Part shown: positions 53,227 through 61,177 of the stretch, in pieces | Numbering within the stretch: position 1 is the stretch's first letter | Layout of the letters: every line of letters begins with the position of its first letter | Assembly (NCBI GenBank): GCA_049607205.1 | Contig: JBMYWH010000002.1 | Span: 62,001-126,000, forward strand | Reading direction: 5' to 3' | Source: JBELHR01 sp049607205 | GTDB taxonomy: Bacteria; Bacteroidota; Bacteroidia; Flavobacteriales; Flavobacteriaceae | DNA length: 64,000 bases | Made by a program: the position numbers and the translations under genes | Notes under the pieces: generated by a model | Told to the model about the DNA's origin: nothing | Seen by the model: only the letters and a program-made list of their open reading frames with translations | The model's database searches: none

Positions 53227-53995
53227 ATGACTTTTCGAAAAGTGTTAAAGCATTTTGTGTAGTTTGTTCTGCGATTTTTTCTAGTGGTAGATCATAGCAT
53301 TTCGCTAATTTTTCTGCGACTAATGTCAGATAAGAAGATTCATTTCTCTTTCCTCTAAACGGAGTAGGAGCGAGATAAGGAGAATCGGTCTCGAGTAAAA
53401 TTTTTTCTAAAGGAATCTGATTAATAAATTTATCAATTTTCCCATTTTTAAAAGTAACTACTCCTCCAATTCCTAAGTGCAGGTTGTAAGATAGTGCCTT
53501 CTGGGCTTGTTCTAAACTGCCAGTAAAGCAATGGAAAACTCCTTTTAACTTAGGTCCTTTTTCAAGTTCAAGAATTTCAAATACTTCGTCAAATGCATCT
53601 CTGCAGTGGATTGCAATGGGTAGATCATATTGTTTAGCTAGTTGGATTTGTTCTTGAAAAGCCTTTTTTTGAAGCTCTAGTTTGTCTTGCTCCCAGTAGA
53701 GATCAATTCCTATTTCACCTATGGCAATAAATGGCCTTTCCTCGAGCCTTTCTTTGATGAAATCTAGTTCCTGTTCGTAGGAATCATTAACATGTGTTGG
53801 ATGTAGTCCAATCATTAGTTCTATATGTTGGGGGAAATCTTTTTCAAGCGCTAGCATAGAAGTATAATAATGGCGATCTATAGCCGGCAAATAAAATTTT
53901 TCTACGCCAAGGTTTATGGCTTTCTCAACTGTTTCTTTTCGATCTTCATCGAATTGTTCTACATATAAATGAGTGTGGGTGTCTACAAATTTCAT
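53225..53995 (-). CDS. tatD: TatD family metal-dependent hydrolase
   Basis: This 256-residue TIM-barrel hydrolase starts MKFVDTHTHLYVEQFDEDR (metal-binding HxH), and has IGEIGIDLYWEQ (about residue 90), IAIHCRDAFDEV (about 127), GVFHCFTGS (about 150) and ETDSPYLAPTPFRGKRN (about 202). TatD proteins are Mg-dependent 3'-5' DNA/RNA exonucleases involved in repair and nucleic acid turnover. The length matches the family. It runs divergently from the protease gene at 54030. Confidence 0.93.
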   Translation of the reverse strand: MKFVDTHTHLYVEQFDEDRKETVEKAINLGVEKFYLPAIDRHYYTSMLALEKDFPQHIELMIGLHPTHVNDSYEQELDFIKERLEERPFIAIGEIGIDLYWEQDKLELQKKAFQEQIQLAKQYDLPIAIHCRDAFDEVFEILELEKGPKLKGVFHCFTGSLEQAQKALSYNLHLGIGGVVTFKNGKIDKFINQIPLEKILLETDSPYLAPTPFRGKRNESSYLTLVAEKLAKCYDLPLEKIAEQTTQNALTLFEKS

Positions 53996-54029
53996 AGGTT
54001 TGCTTTTGGAAATGTAAAATTACATAATT

Positions 54030-54497
54030 ATGACTTCATTAAAAGCGTTTCTTAGCGCCAAAGATTATATTAAGATCGATTTAAAAAGCTTAGCAAGTAA
54101 TCATTTTGCAGTTCAGGCTAAACTCAATGGAGTAGAGGGAATGTTTATATTAGATACTGGCGCGAGTTCTACCTGTGTGTCTAAAGAGCGTTTAGACTAT
54201 TTCAATATGGTAGAGTCCGATCGTTCTATTGCGGCAGCTGGAGCGGGAGATTCCTCCATGACGGGTCTCTTTTCGGATCAGAATAAATTAAAGATAGGAA
54301 AATGGAAAGTCAAGGATTTATCTATTGTTAGTTTTGATCTCTCACATGTTAATGAGGCACTGGAACGTGAGGGAATGGATGCGGTTGATGGGATTATAGG
54401 TGCGGATATTCTAATAGAGGCAGAAGGAGTTATTGATTACAAGAAGTCCCGATTATTTTTGAAATCAAATATCTATAAAAAGAAAAGGCGTCAATAA
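54030..54497 (+). CDS. Retropepsin-like single-domain aspartic protease
   Basis: This 155-residue protein has one aspartic-protease lobe: the catalytic motif FILDTGASSTCVSKE (about residues 39-53, DTG) and the flap-proximal DGIIGADILIEAEGVIDYKKSRLFL near the C-terminus, which is the pattern of retropepsin-like proteases. With a single DTG it would need to form a homodimer. There is no signal peptide, so it is probably cytoplasmic. Substrates are unknown. Confidence 0.82.
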   Translation: MTSLKAFLSAKDYIKIDLKSLASNHFAVQAKLNGVEGMFILDTGASSTCVSKERLDYFNMVESDRSIAAAGAGDSSMTGLFSDQNKLKIGKWKVKDLSIVSFDLSHVNEALEREGMDAVDGIIGADILIEAEGVIDYKKSRLFLKSNIYKKKRRQ

Positions 54498-54508
54498 AAT
54501 TGACGCCT
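54486..54508 (+). terminator. Hairpin at the protease gene end
   Basis: The perfect stem AGGCGTCA / TGACGCCT with a seven-base loop includes the stop codon region of the protease gene. No T run follows, so it may act as an RNA-stabilising hairpin rather than a full terminator. Confidence 0.5.
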
Positions 54509-54534
54509 GAGTTTGATTGTGACTCTTGAAGTGA

Positions 54535-55743
54535 TTATAGTTCAAGTGCTTTTACAGGATTATTATCCATCAATAATTCAATTGGATTTTCTAGAGCTTC
54601 TTTTACTGCTACCAAGAAACCAACAGATTCTTTACCATCAATAATTCTGTGGTCATAAGATAATGCGAGATACATCATTGGTAGAATTACAACTTCTCCA
54701 TTTACAGCCATTGGACGCTCTACAATATTGTGCATACCTAGGATACCTGACTGAGGTGGGTTGATAATTGGCGTAGACATCATAGATCCGAATACTCCAC
54801 CGTTCGTTATTGTGAAAGTACCTCCTGTCATTTCATCAACAGTAATTTGACCGTCTCTAGCTCTAATAGCTAGACGTTTTACTTCGCTTTCAACTCCTCT
54901 AAAGCTTAAATTTTCAGCATTCCTGATAACGGGAACCATAAGGCCTTTAGGACCTGATACTGCAATCGAAATATCTTGAAAATCATGAGAAATTTTATAA
55001 TCTCCATCAATCATAGAATTTACATCAGGATACATTTCTAAGGCTCTAACTACTGCTAGGGTGAAGAAACTCATAAATCCTAATCCAACCCCATGTTTTG
55101 ATTTGAAATCTTCTTTATATTGTTTTCTTAGGTCAAAGATAGGCTTCATGTTAACTTCATTAAAAGTCGTTAACATAGCAGTTTCATTTTTTACAGAAAC
55201 TAATCGCTGTGCTACCTTTCTTCTTAGCATAGATAGTTTCTTGCGTTCAGACCCACGAGATCCTCCGGCAGGAGTACCCATAGATGGAACTGCCTTAATA
55301 GCGTCTTCCTTTGTGATTCGCCCATCTTTTCCGCTTCCACTAACAGTTGAAGGGTCTATGGATTTCTCATCCAATATCTTTCGAGCTGCTGGTGAGGGAG
55401 TACCAGTTGCATAGTTTTTCTTTTCAGCAACCGGTGCTGGAGCTTCAGATTTTGAAGCTTGCTCTGTTACTTCTTCTTTAACTACTGACGTGCCTTCAGG
55501 TTTTGCTGCGCTCTGGTCGATTAAGCATACAACGGCTCCCACAGCAACGGCATCACCTTCTTCTGCTTTAAGTGTAATAACACCACTCACTTCTGCTGGT
55601 AATTCTAAAGTAGCTTTGTCTGAGTCTACTTCTGCTATTGGTTGATCTTTCTCCACATAATCTCCATCTTCTACAAGCCAAGTAGCAATTTCTACTTCTG
55701 TGATGGACTCTCCTGGAGATGGGACTTTCATTTCTAAAATCAT
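54535..55743 (-). CDS. odhB: 2-oxoglutarate dehydrogenase E2, dihydrolipoamide succinyltransferase
   Basis: This 402-residue E2 has one lipoyl domain (EVDSDKATLELPAEVSG, lipoyl Lys at about residue 43), an Ala/Pro/Glu-rich linker (about 75-105), the peripheral E3-binding domain (ATGTPSPAARKILDEKSID, about 112-130), and a catalytic acyltransferase domain with LALSYDHRIIDGKESVGFL (about 370). The catalytic His is in DHRIIDG. It follows sucA by 39 bases and probably shares its transcript. Confidence 0.95.
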   Translation of the reverse strand: MILEMKVPSPGESITEVEIATWLVEDGDYVEKDQPIAEVDSDKATLELPAEVSGVITLKAEEGDAVAVGAVVCLIDQSAAKPEGTSVVKEEVTEQASKSEAPAPVAEKKNYATGTPSPAARKILDEKSIDPSTVSGSGKDGRITKEDAIKAVPSMGTPAGGSRGSERKKLSMLRRKVAQRLVSVKNETAMLTTFNEVNMKPIFDLRKQYKEDFKSKHGVGLGFMSFFTLAVVRALEMYPDVNSMIDGDYKISHDFQDISIAVSGPKGLMVPVIRNAENLSFRGVESEVKRLAIRARDGQITVDEMTGGTFTITNGGVFGSMMSTPIINPPQSGILGMHNIVERPMAVNGEVVILPMMYLALSYDHRIIDGKESVGFLVAVKEALENPIELLMDNNPVKALEL

Positions 55744-55782
55744 GGTCTTTATTTTTATTTCGTGCCTATTTGGGGCCTAATG

Positions 55783-58512
55783 TTATTGAAATACTTGATT
55801 GATTACTTGCTGATGTCTTTTCTTAAACCTTGCGGTTGATCCTGCGGCAGGAACAGCGTAACGTTTTCTTGAAACGACTTGAAGTCTTTTGGAAGTTAAA
55901 CGTTCCAACATAAAACTCCATGCTCCCATATTACGAGGTTCTTCTTGAGCCCAAACAAAGTCTTCAGCATTGGGGTAAGACGCAAGAATTTCCTCTATTT
56001 TTTCTTCATGTAAAGGGAATAATTGCTCAACTCTTACAAGTGCAACATCTTCTCTTTCTAATTGCTCTCTTTCTTCTAATAAATCATAATAGAATTTTCC
56101 AGAAGTTAAGACTACTTTCTTAACCTTTGATTTATCTGTTAAATGATCATCTATAAGTTCTTGGAAGCTTCCTTGAGCTAAGTCTTCAAGTGTATTGACT
56201 GCTTTAGGATGTCTCAAAAGACTTTTAGGAGTGAATACAATTAGAGGTTTTCTATGCTTACGCTTCATATGTCTTCTAAGTAAATGATAGAAGTTAGCCG
56301 GCGTAGTACAATTTGCAACGGTCATATTATCTTCTGCACAAAGCTGTAAGTATCTTTCGATTCGGGCTGAAGAGTGTTCTGATCCTTGACCTTCATAGCC
56401 ATGAGGCAAAAGACAAACAATTCCATTTTGAAGTTTCCATTTGTCTTCAGCGGCAGAGATGTATTGATCGAACATGATCTGTGCACCATTTGAAAAATCC
56501 CCGAACTGAGCTTCCCAAATCGTAAGAGTTTTTGGGTTTGCCATGGCATAACCATAGTCAAATCCTAAAACGCCATACTCGGATAGAAGGGAATTATAAA
56601 CATATGCTTTTCCTTTATTTTCCGGATTTTCATTAAGTAGACAAACGCGTTCTTCAGAAATTTCATCTCTTAAAACAGCATGCCTATGCGAAAAAGTTCC
56701 TCTTTCTACATCTTGACCCGAGAGTCTAAGAGAATAGCCTTCTTCAAGCAAAGAACCGTAGGCTAGACTTTCTGCCATTCCCCAGTCCAATTTATCTTGT
56801 TCAAAAACCATCTTAGAACGACCCTGTAAGATTCGTTCGGCTTTGCGCACGAACTTAACACCCTTGGGGACTGTGGATAATACTTTTGCGATATTTTTAA
56901 GTTTGTCGATGTCATAGGTGGTATCGACAGGCTTCAGCATCGCTTCTAGTTTTTCACGAATAAACTCGCTCCAAGTGGATTCCATAAAAGGTCTCACTTT
57001 TGAAACTTTATCCAATTTGGATTTTGTGTATTCTTCTTCGAGGAAGTCTTTGAATTCTTTTTTGATTCCCTCTACATAAGCCTCGTTGATCACTCCCTCA
57101 GAAAGTAATCTCTGAATATAGATATCTCTAGGGTTAGGGTGTTTTGCAATGGCTTTGTAAAGCTTAGGTTGGGTGAATCTAGGTTCATCACCTTCATTGT
57201 GACCGTATTTACGGTATCCTAATAAATCTATAAAGACATCACGTCCAAAACGCATTCTGAAATCTAAAGCCATTTCCACGGCATGACAAACTGCTTCTAC
57301 ATCATCCGCGTTCACGTGAAGGACCGGTGAGAGGGTTACCTTGGCTACATCAGTAGAGTAGGTTGAGGAACGTGCATCGAGATAGTTGGTTGTAAATCCG
57401 ACTTGATTATTAACAACCAAGTGGATGGTACCTCCAGTTTTGTATCCGTTGAGCATGCTCATTTGCGTAACTTCATAGACCACACCTTGTCCGGCTATAG
57501 CAGCATCTCCATGAACTAAAATTGGAATAATTTTAGAGTCATCACCATCGTATTTACGATCGATTTTACCTCTAACAATTCCTTCTGCTACTGGACCTAC
57601 AGTTTCTAGGTGAGAAGGGTTGGGAACTAAGTTCATCTTAATTTTGTTCCCATCTTTAAAGGTTTTACTTAGCGTGATTCCAAGGTGATATTTAACATCC
57701 CCATCTATGGTCTGATCTTCAAAGTCTTTTCCTTCAAATTCACTAAATAGGTCTCGAACAGGTTTTTTAAAGATGTTCGTGAGGGTATTTAAACGTCCTC
57801 TATGCGCCATACCTAAAACTACTTCTCTTGCTTGGTATTTTTCAGCGGCATCCCTTAGAATTGCAGAAATTGCAGGAATTAGGGTTTCCCCTCCTTCGAG
57901 AGAAAATCGCTTTTGCCCTACATATTTGGTCTGAAGAAAGCTTTCAAAAGTCACTGCTTGATTCAATTTGCCAAGTATGTATTTTTTTGCTTCTGAGCTG
58001 TAGTTTGGGTGATTGTCATTTTTGTTCAAACGATCTTGCCACCACTTTATTTCTTCAGGGTTTCTTATATACATGTATTCAACTCCAATAGAGTCACAGT
58101 ATATACGATTTAAGTGTTCTAGAATTTGTCTCAAACTTACCGAACCTAAACCTAAGATTTCTCCAGCAGAGAAAACGGTGTCTAAATCGTTTTCGGATAA
58201 TCCGAAATTGGACAAGTCCAATGTTGGATTATATGTTCTTCTACTGCGAACAGGATTGGTTTTAGTAAAGAGATGTCCTCGAGTTCTATACCCGTTAATA
58301 AGTTCAATAACTTGGAATTCCTTTTTAACTTCTGCAGGAACTTCCAAATTCTCTTCTTCATTTCCAAGTGTATAGTTTTCATTGGCAAGGTCATATCCTT
58401 GAAAGAAACTTCTCCAACTTGGTTCAACCGCATCAGGGTTGGATTGATATTGTTCGTACAGGTCCGAAATATATTCAGTATGTACAGTATTTAGGAATGA
58501 ATATTTATCCAT
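55783..58512 (-). CDS. sucA: 2-oxoglutarate dehydrogenase E1
   Basis: This 909-residue thiamine-diphosphate enzyme decarboxylates 2-oxoglutarate in the TCA cycle. It has the E1o N-terminal subunit-binding segment (YISDLYEQYQSNPDAVEPSWRSFF), the catalytic region VVLGMAHRGRLNTLTNIF (about 232), the ThDP-binding HGDAAIAGQGVVYE (about 334) and RKYGHNEGDEPRFTQP (about 423), and the C-terminal transketolase-like HGYEGQGSEHSSARIERYL (about 706). The length is normal. It has a well-formed promoter upstream. Confidence 0.96.
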   Translation of the reverse strand: MDKYSFLNTVHTEYISDLYEQYQSNPDAVEPSWRSFFQGYDLANENYTLGNEEENLEVPAEVKKEFQVIELINGYRTRGHLFTKTNPVRSRRTYNPTLDLSNFGLSENDLDTVFSAGEILGLGSVSLRQILEHLNRIYCDSIGVEYMYIRNPEEIKWWQDRLNKNDNHPNYSSEAKKYILGKLNQAVTFESFLQTKYVGQKRFSLEGGETLIPAISAILRDAAEKYQAREVVLGMAHRGRLNTLTNIFKKPVRDLFSEFEGKDFEDQTIDGDVKYHLGITLSKTFKDGNKIKMNLVPNPSHLETVGPVAEGIVRGKIDRKYDGDDSKIIPILVHGDAAIAGQGVVYEVTQMSMLNGYKTGGTIHLVVNNQVGFTTNYLDARSSTYSTDVAKVTLSPVLHVNADDVEAVCHAVEMALDFRMRFGRDVFIDLLGYRKYGHNEGDEPRFTQPKLYKAIAKHPNPRDIYIQRLLSEGVINEAYVEGIKKEFKDFLEEEYTKSKLDKVSKVRPFMESTWSEFIREKLEAMLKPVDTTYDIDKLKNIAKVLSTVPKGVKFVRKAERILQGRSKMVFEQDKLDWGMAESLAYGSLLEEGYSLRLSGQDVERGTFSHRHAVLRDEISEERVCLLNENPENKGKAYVYNSLLSEYGVLGFDYGYAMANPKTLTIWEAQFGDFSNGAQIMFDQYISAAEDKWKLQNGIVCLLPHGYEGQGSEHSSARIERYLQLCAEDNMTVANCTTPANFYHLLRRHMKRKHRKPLIVFTPKSLLRHPKAVNTLEDLAQGSFQELIDDHLTDKSKVKKVVLTSGKFYYDLLEEREQLEREDVALVRVEQLFPLHEEKIEEILASYPNAEDFVWAQEEPRNMGAWSFMLERLTSKRLQVVSRKRYAVPAAGSTARFKKRHQQVINQVFQ

Positions 58513-58550
58513 AAGGTCAGTAAAACTCTGTGTTTTAGTCTATGTGTAAG

Positions 58551-58580
58551 CAAAAATACAACGTTTTAGTAAATGACCAA
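58551..58580 (-). promoter_or_regulatory. Promoter of sucA-odhB
   Basis: On the minus strand, TTG (58580-58578), a 19-base spacer and TATTTTTG (58558-58551) match the Bacteroidota consensus. The -7 box lies 38 bases upstream of the sucA ATG. Confidence 0.72.
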
Positions 58581-58633
58581 TTTTTACTGTTTATTTCTTG
58601 ATGTGAATTTCTTTATTTTTTTTCTTTTTTTAT

Positions 58634-58663
58634 TTGCCTCTGTTCGATTTTCTCGTATATTTG
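58634..58663 (+). promoter_or_regulatory. Promoter of the tRNA-Asn gene
   Basis: TTG at 58634-58636, a 19-base spacer and TATATTTG at 58656-58663 match the consensus and lie 37 bases upstream of the tRNA 5' end. Confidence 0.72.
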
Positions 58664-58700
58664 CACTCGCAAAACAGGAATTCTATTTCTGAACGCAAAT

Positions 58701-58774
58701 TCCTCCTTAGCTCAGTTGGTTAGAGCATCTGACTGTTAATCAGAGGGTCCAAGGTTCGAGTCCTTGAGGGGGAG
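58701..58774 (+). tRNA. tRNA-Asn (anticodon GTT)
   Basis: This is a complete 74-base cloverleaf: acceptor TCCTCCT / AGGGGGA, D arm GCTC...GAGC, anticodon stem TCTGA / TCAGA with loop CTGTTAA (anticodon GTT), variable GGGTC, T arm CAAGG TTCGAGT CCTTG, and discriminator G at 58774. The CCA tail is not encoded. It carries the left copy of the 62-bp attachment repeat, so its 3' part was probably supplied by the integrated element. Confidence 0.95.
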
Positions 58775-58778
58775 CAAA
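58717..58778 (+). repeat. Left attachment repeat (attL) within tRNA-Asn
   Basis: This 62-base stretch, from the D loop to just past the tRNA 3' end, is repeated exactly at 62141-62202. Exact 3'-tRNA duplications are the hallmark of tyrosine-recombinase integration sites. Confidence 0.9.
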
Positions 58779-58780
58779 TT

Positions 58781-58809
58781 AAAAGAGGTCATTTATGACC
58801 TCTTTTTTT
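58781..58809 (+). terminator. Element-borne terminator after tRNA-Asn
   Basis: The stem AAAGAGGTCAT / ATGACCTCTTT with a two- to four-base loop is followed by a T run, seven bases after the tRNA end. It replaces the displaced native terminator. Confidence 0.85.
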
Positions 58810-58857
58810 GTTTAAGCTACCGGAAGTCTGTAATATTTCTTTTGTTTACGTGATGAT

Positions 58858-59166
58858 GTGATTAGGTTTGAAAGATTAATTCAAGCATACCTTCAAACTG
58901 ACCCAGCTTATACAGATACATTAAAATATGTATGGATGTGGGATGAGTTTCCTGGTAATAAGGATTTTGGAGGTAAGGATATAGGTGTTGATTTAGTTGC
59001 TTTGACTTTTTCAGGAGATTATTGGGCTATTCAATGTAAGTGTTATGCTGAAACTGCTGTGATAGACAAAAAATCGGTTGATTCTTTGCTTTTGACAGGA
59101 GCAACCCCACCATTAACAATTAATACACAAAATGATTCTCCTAAATCATTTTCTTTGATTTTGTAG
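58858..59166 (+). pseudogene. Fragment of a restriction-helicase-type nuclease (PD-(D/E)XK-like N-terminal domain)
   Basis: The reading frame from a GTG at 58858 encodes RFERLIQAYLQTDPAY, then DEFPGNKDFGGKDIGVDLVA and WAIQCKCYAETAVIDKKS. GVDLVA...AIQCKCY is the D-x(n)-QxK form of a PD-(D/E)XK nuclease site, as found near the N-terminus of very large helicase-nuclease proteins of the type ISP restriction or COG4889 type. Homology stops after about 80 residues; the last 22 codons read unrelated sequence. The usual 1,000 or more following residues are missing, and the true N-terminus is probably also lost. It is almost certainly inactive. Confidence 0.6.
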
Positions 59167-59183
59167 TCTTCAATAGTGACCAT
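59100..59183 (-). pseudogene. Possible minus-strand gene fragment fused to the helicase remnant
   Basis: On the minus strand a short frame from ATG at 59183 reads MVTIEDYKIKENDLGESF, then CVLIVNGGVAPV, which looks like real coding sequence (balanced composition, hydrophobic strand pattern) and resembles a small flavobacterial protein family I recall only vaguely. It meets the truncated helicase fragment in the opposite orientation near 59100, which suggests a deletion or inversion joint. The evidence is weak. Confidence 0.25.
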
Positions 59184-59423
59184 AGATTTTAGGATTAAAG
59201 ATTTAATGATAATTAATAACGGAACCTTTCCGCAAAATCAAGTAGGGTCGGGGATGATGTATAAATGTATAATCTCTTTGGTAGGGCAGAGTAGACTATT
59301 TAGTTATTCTTCTTTACAGCTAGCTTATAAAATATAAAAAGCCCAAACGGATTGTCTGAGCTTTTTATTGTTTATTCAGTAATTAATAGGGAGACGTGAC
59401 GAACTCCTTTTTACCATTTATAC
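59184..59423. other. Non-coding gap in the element, with one hairpin
   Basis: No convincing coding sequence is seen. The only structure is an imperfect hairpin at 59336-59366 (AAAAGCCCAAAC / GTCTGAGCTTTT, two mismatches) followed by T's, which can act as a terminator. The last four bases, ATAC at 59420-59423, are the left copy of the target-site duplication of the adjacent insertion sequence. Confidence 0.5.
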
Positions 59424-59460
59424 TGTAGCCTTCCCCATATTAGGACACCTCTAAATTCGA
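59424..59460 (+). repeat. Left terminal inverted repeat of the IS3 element
   Basis: It begins TGTAGCCTTCCC, has GGACA internally and ends TAAATTCGA; the right end read inwards has the same three blocks with a one-base difference in spacing. The orfB stop lies within this repeat. Confidence 0.8.
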
Positions 59461-60330
59461 CAAATAGTTTGAATTTTTGTTTAATTGTTTAAAAAATATT
59501 TCATCATATTTATCTCTAGGTTTATGTTCTTTAGGAGACTTATTGGATAGAGATTTATGTGGATGATTATAGTTATAATCATCTCTCCATTTATCACTTA
59601 GTTTTTGAAGTTGATAGATATCATCAAAATAGTAAGCGTCTAGAATATCCTCTCGATAATATCTGTTAAATCGTTCTATATATCCATTTTGCATTGGTTT
59701 TCCTGGTTGGGTGTAATTAATTTCTATAAAATTCTTTTCACACCAATTGGTGAATGTTTTTGAGATAAACTCTGGTCCATTATCACATCTAATATATTTA
59801 GGAGTCCCCACTTCTTTTTTCAGTTCTTCTAAAGTCTCTACAACAGCTCTCGCAGGAAAAGACATTCCAGCATCAATTGCTAGAGCTTCTCGATTACAGT
59901 CATCAATCACGTTAAAAACTCTTACACCTCTAGAGTCAGTTAAGGTATCACTCATAAAATCCATACTCCATGTATGATTCAATTCTTCAGGAGTCTCTAA
60001 AGGTGTTTTTACACGGTCTAAAAGACGTTTTTTATGTTTTCTTCTAAGTTTTAATTTCATATCTCTATAGACTCTTAAAACTCGTTTACGATTCCATTTA
60101 TAGCCCTCACGACGGATTCTGTTATAATACTCATCAAATCCTCTGGTAGTAAGATCAATGGAGAGTTCTGAAAGCTTATTGATAACTTCTGAATCATCTT
60201 TTTGCTTTTGGTAATACCACATTGATCTTGTTAGTCCAACGACTTTACAAGCCCGTTTAATGGATACCTTATAGCTCTCGATTAAATATATAACACGAAC
60301 TTTTTTGTCGGAAGGCTTTAGAACTTTTTT
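59440..60330 (-). CDS. IS3-family transposase OrfB (DDE integrase domain)
   Basis: The frame is open from the frameshift site (60330) to the stop at 59440, about 296 codons; an internal ATG at 60222 gives 260 residues. It contains an HTH_21-type segment (RGFDEYYNRIRREGYKWNRKRV), then the rve core with DDE residues in WSMDFMSD (first Asp), RCDNGPEF (second Asp) and MQNGYIERFNRYYREDIL (Glu). It is made as an OrfAB fusion by -1 slippage at A6G (60324-60330). No disabling mutation is visible. Confidence 0.93.
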   Translation of the reverse strand, partial: KKVLKPSDKKVRVIYLIESYKVSIKRACKVVGLTRSMWYYQKQKDDSEVINKLSELSIDLTTRGFDEYYNRIRREGYKWNRKRVLRVYRDMKLKLRRKHKKRLLDRVKTPLETPEELNHTWSMDFMSDTLTDSRGVRVFNVIDDCNREALAIDAGMSFPARAVVETLEELKKEVGTPKYIRCDNGPEFISKTFTNWCEKNFIEINYTQPGKPMQNGYIERFNRYYREDILDAYYFDDIYQLQKLSDKWRDDYNYNHPHKSLSNKSPKEHKPRDKYDEIFFKQLNKNSNYLSNLEVS

Positions 60331-60584
60331 CCCAGTAAGTCTTTTACCATTTTTAAATCAAGGCTTACATCAGCATACATTTGTTTGAGCTTCTGGTTTT
60401 CTTGTTCTAATTCTTTAAGACGTTTTAGTTCCTGTCGATCCATATCACCGTATTTCTTTTTCCAATAATAGAAGCTACTTTTATCAATGCCTAATTCCCT
60501 GCAAATATCACTAACAGTTCTTCCTTGTTCGTATTCTTTTAAGGCTTTGATGATTTGAGCCTCACTAAATTTACTTTTTTTCAT
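60318..60584 (-). CDS. IS3-family transposase OrfA (HTH)
   Basis: This 88-residue protein has the transposase-8-type helix-turn-helix at about residues 5-45 (KFSEAQIIKALKEYEQGRTV, DICRELGIDKSSFYYWKKKY) and a leucine-zipper-like coiled coil at about residues 52-85. The last codons, GGA AAA AAG TTC TAA, contain the slippery A6G where a -1 shift continues into the orfB frame. The ATG lies 69 bases from the right IS end. Confidence 0.92.
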   Translation of the reverse strand: MKKSKFSEAQIIKALKEYEQGRTVSDICRELGIDKSSFYYWKKKYGDMDRQELKRLKELEQENQKLKQMYADVSLDLKMVKDLLGKKF

Positions 60585-60614
60585 GGTAACAGTTTATTCG
60601 TTAAAGTTAAGTAT

Positions 60615-60652
60615 TCGAATTTTAAACTGTCCGGTTTTTAGGGAAGGCTACA
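60615..60652 (-). repeat. Right terminal inverted repeat of the IS3 element
   Basis: Read inwards on the minus strand it begins TGTAGCCTTCCC, has GGACAG and ends AAAATTCGA, pairing with the left repeat. Confidence 0.8.
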
Positions 60653-60655
60653 ATA

Positions 60656-61177
60656 CTACAATAATTTTGACAACTTAATTTTCCTAATACTTTTATCTTC
60701 CTCATTGTATAGATAAAGATTTCCTAACGATAGTTTTTCTGACCATCTTGTGTAAATCCCCATCAAATATTTCGAATTGAATTTATAAATTCGAGTAACT
60801 TTTAATTGAATTCCAAATAGTGGAATTTCTTTCTTGTTTATTCGAGTAACTTCCCCATATATTGGAGTAAAATTCATCTCAATCGTACTATTATTATATT
60901 CATCGGTTCTTAACTCTAGGATTTTAACGAGTTCAATTGGAATATCGATAAAAGCTGTATCGATCTGAATATTGTAATTCTTGCGGAGATCGGTCCATTG
61001 TTTAACTTGAAGATGATTAATTTGATTATTTGATGTTCTGTTTATGAACTTCAGGTCATCAGTTCTCATATCATTTAGGTAAGTATTTAAAATTGAACTT
61101 CTAATTTCCATTAAATCCTGACTAAAGCAATTTACTGCGAATATTAGAAAGGTTAAGTTAATTACAATCTTCTTCAT
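60656..61177 (-). CDS. Small exported protein, possible partner of the metallopeptidase remnant
   Basis: This 173-residue protein has a signal peptide (MKKIVINLTFLIFAVNCFSQ, cleavage after Gln20) and a beta-rich mature part (VELVKILELRTDE-like strands, IYGEVTRINKKEIPLFGIQL). I start at the ATG at 61177; the upstream in-frame ATG at 61210 would hide the signal peptide. Its start overlaps the last 20 bases of the metallopeptidase-like pseudogene, the overlap seen in translationally coupled pairs. The IS3 element inserted exactly at its stop codon, and the stop TAG is completed by the duplicated ATAC. I do not recognise the family. Confidence 0.6.
   Translation of the reverse strand: MKKIVINLTFLIFAVNCFSQDLMEIRSSILNTYLNDMRTDDLKFINRTSNNQINHLQVKQWTDLRKNYNIQIDTAFIDIPIELVKILELRTDEYNNSTIEMNFTPIYGEVTRINKKEIPLFGIQLKVTRIYKFNSKYLMGIYTRWSEKLSLGNLYLYNEEDKSIRKIKLSKLL

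Larger units (their letters stand above)
59424..60652 (-). mobile_element. Intact IS3-family insertion sequence, 1229 bp
   Basis: The element starts TGTAGCCTTCCC at 59424 and ends with its complement GGGAAGGCTACA at 60652. The inverted repeats match at the outer 12 bases exactly and imperfectly for about 37. It is bounded by a 4-bp direct repeat ATAC (59420-59423 and 60653-60656), the expected target duplication of IS3 elements. It encodes orfA and orfB on the minus strand, joined by a -1 frameshift site. All parts are intact, so it is probably recent and potentially active. Confidence 0.92.

Noticed and set aside
57828..58494. Plus-strand reading frames opposite sucA
   Set aside because: They are antisense to strongly conserved sucA codons and have odd composition; they are frame shadows.
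60222..60330. Transposase broken by a frameshift
   Set aside because: The break coincides with an A6G slippery run at the end of orfA, and the -1 frame is open straight into orfB, which is the normal programmed frameshift of IS3-family elements.
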